Assembly: GCA_025506515.1 (NCBI GenBank)
Contig: CM046451.1
Location: forward strand, 47,379,212 to 47,443,211
Reading direction: 5' to 3'
Source: Flaveria trinervia
Lineage: Eukaryota > Streptophyta > Magnoliopsida > Asterales > Asteraceae
Length of the DNA stretch: 64,000 bases
Made by a program: the position numbers and the translations under genes. This document shows positions 56,507-64,000 of the stretch, in pieces; the first letter of the stretch is position 1, and each line of letters begins with the position of its first letter. The notes under the pieces are model-generated. The model was given only the letters and a program-made list of their open reading frames with translations, ran no database searches and was not told the origin of the DNA.

Positions 56507-57505
56507 AAAACAATTTAATATATATTATCTAATCAAGGGTCTTAAATAATCAATTTAGGGTTTTGTTTTTCCCAAATCATGATATCGATTTAAAATGGAA
56601 AGTTGAACCAATTCATATCGTTTTCAATTTACAAACATATCATGGTTTGATTGAACCCAAATTACGTTATATTTAAGGTTTAACTCACCGATCCTTTGAC
56701 ACCTTTTTTAATCTATTTATTAATATCATTAACATTCCAATTTTTAAATCACAACAACTTTTCTCCAAAGTCTTTATTTAATACTCATATATACATTCGA
56801 TTGCAAATTTGATTTTGATTTCAAGTTTAACAGTAGTGTTCTGTATTATTTAAGGATTTAATTTTGATTTCAATATAAACTTTAGGGTATTTTGGGTTTT
56901 AACTTCAATTTGACTATTTTATGTTTTTGTTTTAAAAAACATGAAACTTTAATTAGCTTTAATTGATGTAAGCATGAAATTGATTTTTGTTTTTGCTCAA
57001 CAAAAAGAGAAAATTGCATAAATGGTCCCTATGGTTTAATCGAATTGCATGTTTTATCTCCAAACTTTAAAAATCACAAAGATAGTCCAAAATCTTTTGT
57101 AATCATTGCATGTTTGGTCCCTGACATTGATTTAAGCTCTACATTGCATTATCTTGAGTTACAAGTAGACATAAATTAAAACTATTGCTATTAGACAATG
57201 ATGATAAAAAAATATAACATCAAATTTTGTATATAAAGAAGTTTTCGGATGTTTATAGATGTTCTTATGTTCAATACAATTTGATTATTACCCAACGTTT
57301 TTATTTATAAGTTAATTTTATTTCATATTATATTTTATTTAGACTTATAAATGTTGATAAAGAAAAACTACTAATATCAGATATAAAATATTTTTAAAAA
57401 ACTAAACATAAAAATCAATATACAAAGTTTAACAATTATATTTTGACTTACTTACCTTTTTAATTAAAAATAAATTTTATTTACACGGGTATTTACTATA
57501 GTTAT

Positions 57506-57546
<41 letters not shown>

Positions 57547-57950
57547 GTTGTCCAGGAAATTATTAAACATAAAGCTTGAAAAGTGAAATTATTTACAAAT
57601 ATAAATGACCGAATATGTAATTTACTCTTAAAACTATATCAATGAGCGATAACGGAAACCACCGGTTCATAAATAAAATACAAATTTCTATCACCAAATA
57701 TTTTTGAACTAACAAAATTATGCCACTTTAATACAGACCACGATTAATATATATGTTTCTAAAAATAAAATACTAAATTATGGAAATGATCTTTGTATTG
57801 AATATAATAGTGCAAAGTAATTATAGAAAATGTGAATATTAAATTATCAATAGATATCTTAATTAGTAATGAAAATCAAATATCACAAGTGGTGGTTTTT
57901 GGAAAGATTGATAAACGAATCATTGGTATTTGGTCGTCTAATTTACCTTG
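56507..57950. other. AT-rich intergenic DNA
   Basis: No gene seen. At 57020-57135 there are two facing copies of the GGTCCCT...ATTGCATGTTT type (AATGGTCCCTATGG and its partner CATGTTTGGTCCCTGAC), common in old plant repeats. A (TA)n microsatellite lies at 57507-57543. Confidence 0.5.
57507..57543. repeat. (TA)n microsatellite
   Basis: About 18 uninterrupted TA units. Confidence 0.95.
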
Positions 57951-58121
57951 CCTATTCTGCATATAAATATGAAAGCAACTTTTATGGTGAGCATTCATTC
58001 AAGAACATCCATTGTATCTTCAAATTAATTAATCTGGAAAGAAAGGAAAGGAAAGGAAAGAAGTGATTAAGGTTTTAGGAAGAAAGAAATAAGGTTAAGC
58101 GTTGATATATGTTTGTTACTG

Positions 58122-58140
58122 GTAGGTAGGTAGGTAGGTA
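58122..58140. repeat. (GTAG)n microsatellite upstream of the glycosylase gene
   Basis: Four to five copies of GTAG within 70 bp of the start codon. Confidence 0.85.
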
Positions 58141-58369
58141 AGGTTAATTACGTGCATTTTGATTGGAGTGTGAATATGTTGGTGCAGATGGAAGTATGGG
58201 AGGGATTTGAAATAGAAAAAGCGGTATGCAATCATGGGTTTTTCATGATGGCTCCGAACACTTGGATCCCATCGACCAAGAGCCTTGTCAGGCCCCTCCG
58301 TGTGGCAGACAACGAGTCCGTGACGGTCTCCATCACCCAATCCTCCCCCACTATGATCTCCATATCCAC

Positions 58370-58490
58370 CATCGGTGGGGACGAAGACGGGGACGAAGAC
58401 GGGGACGAAGACGAAGACGAAGAAGACGAAGACAAAGACGACGAAGACAAAGACAAAGACAAAGACCAAGACGACCAAGACGACACCATC
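58370..58490 (+). repeat. Acidic codon repeat in the glycosylase exon
   Basis: GACGAAGACGGG and GACAAAGAC units encode alternating Asp with Glu, Gly or Lys. It lies between the N-terminal block and the helical core, so it is probably a flexible loop that expanded by slippage. Long frames on the other strand and frames are artefacts. Confidence 0.85.
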
Positions 58491-59189
58491 AAAGCCATTC
58501 TGGATCAAGTTAGGAGGATGCTACGGCTCTCGCAACGGGAAGAGGAAGCCATCAAAGCCTTCCACGCCATGCACGCTCATGCGGCCAGCAAAGGCTTTGG
58601 GCGTCTTTTCCGCAACCCTACGCTCTTTGAAGATATTGTGAAAAGTCTGCTCCTCTGCGCCTGCCGATTCAAGGATAGTCTAGAGATGGCGGAATCGCTG
58701 TGCAAGCTAAACCGGAAGAGAAAGAGGGGCAGAAGAAGCAGGGGCGGTGATCACGAGCCCTGGAATTGGAATTTCCCTACGCCACAGGAGCTGTCCACTT
58801 TTGACAGGACCAAGCTGAACAAGAGGCTGGATTCAGAGGTGATGTCATATTGAATTTCGCACGGGACGTCACCTCCGGAAAGATCAACCTGGAACAATAT
58901 TCCAAGGCCCACGCCCACGGAGACCATCTCTATAACAACCTCAGAAAGATGAAAGGGATCGGTGATTTTGTGTCTTGTAACGTCTTGATGTGCATCGGCT
59001 TCTACCACAGGCTTCCCGTCGATTCAGAGACCATTAGACACATCAAGCACGTCCACCACCAGCAGCGTGATGTCAAGAAAAGCACCACCACGCCATGATT
59101 AAGGACATATATGACAAGTATGCTCCTTTTCAGACCCTTGCCTACTGGTAAGACCCTTGCCTACGGTAATTTCATTTTCATTTTCAAAC

Positions 59190-59496
59190 ACGACACGACA
59201 CGACACAACGACACGACACGACCGACACGACACGACACGACACGACACGACACGACACGACACGACACGACACGACACGACACGACACGACACGACACGA
59301 CACACGACACGACACGACACGACACGACACGACACGACACGACACGACACGACACGACACGACACGACACGACACGACACGACACGACACGACACGACAC
59401 GACACGACACGACACGACACGACACGACACGACACGACACGACACGACACGACACGACACGACACGACACGACACGACACGACACGACACGACACG
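59190..59496. repeat. (CACGA)n satellite
   Basis: About 60 nearly perfect copies of CACGA, with a few slips near the left end (CACAACGACAC, ACGACCGACAC, GACACACGAC). All long frames on both strands across this region are translations of the repeat. Confidence 0.97.
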
Positions 59497-59722
59497 TATT
59501 CTGTACAATACGTATTCTATACAACACAATACGTATTCTATACAATACAATACAATACGTATTCTGTACAATACAATACGTATTCTGTACAATACAATAC
59601 GTATTCTGTCGTATTCTGTACAATACAATACGTATTCTATACAATACAATACAATACGTATTCTGTCGTATTCTGTTCTATTCTGTCGTATTCTGTTCTA
59701 TTCTGTTCTATTCTATTCCGGC
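59497..59722. repeat. AATACGTATTCT-type tandem repeat
   Basis: Variable units of ACAATACGTATTCTGT, with ATACGTAT a perfect palindrome, pass into GTATTCTGTTCTATTCTGTC units. It adjoins the CACGA tract, and the boundary word CACGTATTC blends the two. Confidence 0.9.
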
Positions 59723-59922
59723 ATATGTTTTTAGCTACCCGCCCACCCACTTCTTAACTTTTCATTTTTATGATTTTATAATTATATATTCTAAGATATG
59801 GTTTAATTACATGGCATCATCACAAGGTTCGAGCTCTTGAGTATTATGAGAGTAAACTTGGGAAGCTAAGCCTATTACAGAAAGCTGATTACAAGAACGT
59901 TACAGGATCCAAGCTTAATTAA

Positions 59923-62640
59923 CTAAGCCAATAAGCAATTCAGCTTCACCACCTGAACTTTTCTTCTTTTATGACTTTGAATTTATTGTACCAAATCTTA
60001 TCATGCCATTGTTCCATCAATTACGTACAATTTTATTTTGCTACTTTTTAACTCGTGTGTAGTTGTGGGTGATTCGTTATGATAATGTGTGTAGGTCTTT
60101 TTAGCTAACCATTCAAATCCCTGCACCGTATGTACACTTAGCTGTATTTTCATCTGCATAAAATCAATAAGCTGGCATACTAAAACACAAAAAGTTTGCA
60201 TATCTTTGTTGATGCAATCAAACTTAATGAAGATCCCAAGCAAGAATATGCATTGATTGAGTGGAAACATAAATTAAATTGTGATATGGTGGTAACTAAC
60301 GTGGGTAACTAACTTGGTGTCTTATACCCACTAACAAGTAACAACAACTAACATGTAGTTTAGCCGTTCAAAAATAAAATAAAAAAAATCAAAACAAAAC
60401 AAAATAAAATATCCATGAGTATGCATCATAGTAAATCATTAGTAGGGACGTCCCTACAGCCTAATTAAATAGACACGGACTTGAGTCCTTAGAACTTATG
60501 TGGTCTCTAATTTTATAAACTAATTATACATATATAAAATCAATTCAGACTGTTAGACAAAACGTTATTATAGCTGATTGGGTTATGTCATTGTCCTTCA
60601 AAACTTAAGCTCTTATGCTCTAATCTAGTTAGTATTAAGTCTCACTTAATTTTTGTTGTATTTTTTTTCAACCGGCTCATCGTTGTTGTTTCAGGAGCTT
60701 CAGCCTAACATTCATTACTTAAACTCCAGTCAACCATCTCTTATGACATGGTAATCAAACAACCTGAAAGCAAGTGAAATATCACGTACCGTCATGACAC
60801 AACCAACCTCACAACACCCACAACATATTATGAAACTTTAAAATATCATGTTTAGTTAGATACAAAATTTCATGATTCATGATTTAAGAATATATATTTC
60901 ACATTTTAAATATAAACTAAAAACTTGAAAAAACATAATTTTAAGAAAAATATAAATATAATGTTGGGTATATAACTTACTGGAAATTTAGTGTTATTTT
61001 GGTCATATTTGTCTCATAGGTTTGATTGGGAGTAGAATAGCTTAAGTACTGAATCTATCAAAGCAAAAACTTAGCGGAAATTAAACGGGACTGGGTAATA
61101 TAACTAAAAGAATAAAAATATAAAATTTCAGAAAGTATAAAATTCCAGTAGACTTAGAATGTTAATAAATTACTATAAATTAAGTTTTATAAGTTTTAGA
61201 ATTTATTTGCTTAGTAAACGAAAATATACAAGTTAATCATGTTAAAATAGTAAATTATAATAACGAGTTCTTATGCCAAATCTTGAAAACTATAGAACCT
61301 AAGTAGATAAAAACAGCTTTAGTACATGGGTTGAAAAAACAAAATATTAATATAATTAATTTATTAATTATATTATAATATTCTAAAATACAATATGAGT
61401 GAAATAATAAAACAGTGATATTAACTTTTTAAAATTTTATTTTTAATTTTTTTAAATTATTTTGTTTTAAAACAAATCGTATAAAAATGTCATTTTAAAA
61501 AAATTCTTTTTACACTTTCTAATTTTGATTATTTTTTGTTTCCAACAAATTAACTTTTAAAAATATCAATATTTACAAATAACCTTAATAAATAGATTTT
61601 TTCTTAATATATTAAATATTTAAATGTATTAAAATATTATTATTAGTAATTAAGGTAATTATTTAATAAGAGAGAGATGCGGGAAAAAATTGGTGAGGAT
61701 GGTTGTGATGCTGACACATGGCATCACATTTACCTTTTATTAGAGTAAGAAGATAACCGATGACTAAAAGTGACCCAATTCAACCCATATACGAAAACCC
61801 ATTTAAAACATAATCGCGAACATTAATTTTTTTAAACCTACTAGAACAACTTAAGACCTGAAAAACCAATAAGTAATAAGTAATACTTAATATTGATAAA
61901 AATATTTTAAAACCATTTTAGCAACTATAGACATTCCTTATCGTTAATAGAAATAGTTAAAGTGCTATTAAAAAGAAAAATAATACATTTATAAAAATAC
62001 CTGAAGAATTTTACATTTTTTCAATAGCTTATCACCCACAAACTTAAACCATAAATTTAAATTTAATAAAACCAATTGATTTATAAATACACTACATAAC
62101 GCGTCTAAAACATGGTCCAATACGTGTTTAAGAATTTAATAACCAACTCACCATCTCTATGATGATAACATTAATATTCTAGAGACTAAATAACTCCTGA
62201 ATAAATTATAATTATGAAAATAATCTTTCTATGAAATTTGACAACTCTATGATCATGACATTAATATTCCTTAAAATTTTAACAAGTCAAAGTAGGAATT
62301 TCTATTTTATGGACATAAAACGTATATTTCCAAGTATACATTCTTAAAACCATTAAGAGAGGACAATTAACATAAATATTAATATATATTTCAGTAGCCA
62401 TAAAGCCACCAAAATAACTAATGTGCAAAATTCGAAACTACAGGGCCAGAAATGTCAACTTAACAAAGTCTAGGGATTATATCTGCCAACAAGTGAAACC
62501 TTACTGTTTTAGATGAAACATGAGTTGAGACTTCAAACTCAAGGACTTGAAACTAATTACGCATGTGGAATAAAAATCACCAGTTAATGTAAGATAAACT
62601 CTTTCATCAACATATGTCATCTTTCAAGAGATTGTCTAGT
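59923..62640. other. AT-rich intergenic DNA
   Basis: No gene, repeat array or element end recognised. A single 89-codon minus frame (60001-60270) has no motif I know. Confidence 0.5.
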
Positions 62641-63240
62641 ATGACAATTGTCATTAGACACTTCATCTAATAAGTCATAATGAGCAAGTGATGGTTGACC
62701 CATATTGTTTGTGGTATTAGCATCTACGTCTGCTGAATGAGGCTGGACTGTATTAGTAGATGACCGATTATGATTAGTCCCTTGCGGAAGATCTATCCTG
62801 TGATCTTCAACACTTGCTACTTGTATGTCTGCCGACTTGTTGAGAGACTCTCCTGAAATTTCTCAACCAAATGGTTAAATGCATTTGTGTATCCATCTTG
62901 ATCAAACATCCAACTTAGGGTATTTCCAACACTATTTGAAGAATCTTCTTTAAATATGACATTTTCAGATTTTACAATATTATGATCAAGTTATTGTATA
63001 ATCTATATTCCTTAGCTTGTGATGAGTATCCAACAAAAAACTCATCTACAGATTTCTCAACAAACTTGGATAAATGATCCTTTGTATTATGAAAGGTGCA
63101 TGGACATCCAAAAGGTCTGAGAAATGCTATAAATGGTCTTTTTATGTCATAATTCATAAGAGGGTTTTACATATGTTTTTACTATCAACACTCTATTCTA
63201 CACATAGCACGTTGTAAGGATTATACTTAAAGGATGATGC
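62640..63240 (-). pseudogene. Remnant of a Copia integrase, C-terminal part
   Basis: On the minus strand the frame 63157-62972 reads RPFIAFLRPFGCPCTFHNTK, then DHLSKFVEKSVDEFFVGYSS and KEYRLYNN, the conserved C-terminal integrase region of Copia elements (compare C, 36628-36430). The upstream part (63240-63160) has a broken Y-V-x-N-R-V block, and the downstream part runs into an acidic linker (NVIFKEDSS-like, 62960-62640). No LTR was found with it. Confidence 0.8.
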
Positions 63241-64000
63241 AACCAAAGAACTCTCAGCATGGACATGTGAAGTATGAGGAAAGTTATGTCAAAAGATTAT
63301 ATATAACTCAAGGAATTTCACTAAGTATCAAATATTCAGAAGCCAAAAGACCAAATCTTCTTATGGCAAAGATGAAGTCTTTCGAAACTTTAAATGCAAA
63401 GTCTTCCAAAGCCAAGACTAGTATATTTTGAAGACAGAGAAAGCATGTCCTCTTTGATATGCTCTAGTGAAAAGTCCATACTTTTTTCAATCGTAGATTA
63501 AGTTCTTTAGTTTGTAACTTTCTACCTTTGTAATTTTATCATTTTTTATTAGATAAAGATGCGAGCTATGGCATGTCATAATCACTAGTCAAAACTAATC
63601 TGCCTTTCGACTTTACATTAATCTTGTTGTCGAGATTAGTGTTTCCAAGTGGCTTTCAAAGTATGGCCGGCTGTAGGATGTAATATAAAGTATCTCAGGT
63701 ACTTGTCATTAGAACCAAGCTTTGTAACATTTTTTAAAAGCACTTGAGTGCAATACACATCATTCTTGAAAACCATATACTTGTGTTCTTGTAGTGTTAT
63801 TTGCTTGTGTTTATCATTTCTCTTAAAGCCAGTTCCCTATTTGATATGTTAAGTGTTTAACTCTCTCTAACCTTGTGAAACTATTGCATGACCCCCTCAC
63901 CGGTCTTGCACATGTAATGCTGACTACTTGAGCCCTAAATGCTATAGAATGTTTGGAGTCAAATAACATGATACTTGCATTCTCAATAAGAGTTCCTATT
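63241..64000. other. Unassigned DNA at the right edge
   Basis: No gene recognised. The purine-rich text (AAGACAGAGAAAGCATG, CTTTAGTTTGTAACTTTCTACC) resembles LTR or leader DNA, but no ends or second copy are seen. The 65-codon frame at 63234 has no motif. Confidence 0.4.

Larger units (their letters stand above)
59148..59826 (+). other. Intron of the glycosylase gene, filled by simple repeats
   Basis: Donor CTACTG|GTAAGACC and acceptor CATCACAAG|GTTCGAG are placed where family homology stops and resumes. The donor region is duplicated (GACCCTTGCCTAC occurs on both sides of the junction, 59133 and 59152). Most of the intron is the CACGA satellite and the AATACGTATTCT tract. Confidence 0.65.
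58188..59922 (+). pseudogene. HhH-GPD DNA glycosylase superfamily gene (frameshifted, two exons)
   Basis: Host gene. The family cuts damaged bases from DNA in base excision repair, probably in the nucleus; the substrate is unknown. The start MEVWEGFEIEKAVCNHGFFM at 58188 is chosen over an in-frame ATG at 58152 because the family begins close to this block. Then NTWIPSTKSLVRPLR, an acidic D/E/K repeat (58370-58490), MLRLSQREEEAIKAFHAMHA, FGRLFRNPTLFEDIVKSLLL and NFPTPQELSTFDRTKLNKRL. A one-base loss near 58828 leads to TGA at 58851. The frame from 58850 goes on with NFARDVTSGKINLEQYSKAH, the helix-hairpin-helix MKGIGDFVSCNVLMCIGFYH and the catalytic-Asp block PVDSETIRHIKHVH. A second shift lies near 59090. 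The exon ends APFQTLAYW with donor G|GTAAG at 59148. Exon 2 (59827-59922) carries YYESKLGKL and has a third one-base loss. It is a pseudogene unless the assembly is wrong here. Confidence 0.75.

Noticed and set aside
58116..58508. Minus-strand frames rich in Val-Phe or Ser
   Set aside because: Mirror of the acidic codon repeat in the glycosylase exon; the plus strand carries family motifs.
59099..59840. Long overlapping open frames on both strands (up to 227 codons)
   Set aside because: They are translations of the CACGA repeat, whose unit lacks stops in most frames.
63234..63431. 65-codon K/S-rich plus-strand frame
   Set aside because: No motif, no homologue recognised; likely chance in purine-rich DNA.

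Overview
The window is plant nuclear DNA, almost certainly from a eudicot with a repeat-rich genome. The Copia and Gypsy families resemble those I associate with Asteraceae, but that family assignment is an impression and not proved here. About 55 kb of the 64 kb is a stack of nested LTR retrotransposons. One recognisable host gene lies near the right end, and the rest is AT-rich intergenic DNA with an old Copia scrap.

Layout. L (1-2160, +) is the 3' end of a Copia element: RNase H, a 3' non-coding tract and the 3' LTR. It abuts B (2161-9134, +), the 3' part of a giant SIRE/Maximus-like Copia element with a post-pol spacer, a long accessory gene and a 3' LTR. A (9135-43124, +) is another SIRE-like element, cut twice. 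A complete Copia element E (10743-18824, +) sits in A's gag. A complete reverse-oriented SIRE-like element C (29086-41677, -) sits in A's accessory gene. Both have recognisable LTR pairs and near-matching 5-bp target duplications. After a stretch with an old Gypsy LTR end comes D (44881-56506, -), a chromodomain Gypsy element (Tekay/Del-like) whose 5' LTR is split by a 2.85-kb solo LTR. The host gene (58188-59922, +) is a broken HhH-GPD DNA glycosylase-family gene whose intron holds a 300-bp CACGA satellite. A Copia integrase remnant lies at 62640-63240 (-).

All the retroelement genes I followed carry stops or frameshifts. The elements are described as decayed copies.

Main observation. The three SIRE-like elements (A, B, C) share an unusual plan: LTR - gag-pol - spacer - accessory gene - LTR. 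In each, the LTR and the spacer before the accessory gene both carry a tandem array of short dyad-symmetric words together with a TATA box. The word differs between elements (B: CCGCATT/AATGCGG; A: TCRRTCG/CGAYTGA; C: CAGTAGTT/AACTACTG) but is the same in the two arrays of one element. This suggests a second, internal promoter for the accessory gene under the same control as the LTR, perhaps through an element-encoded factor that binds its own arrays. The accessory genes share a domain plan: N-terminal globular domain, P/S/T-rich linker, coiled coil, C-terminal domain. I do not know their function.
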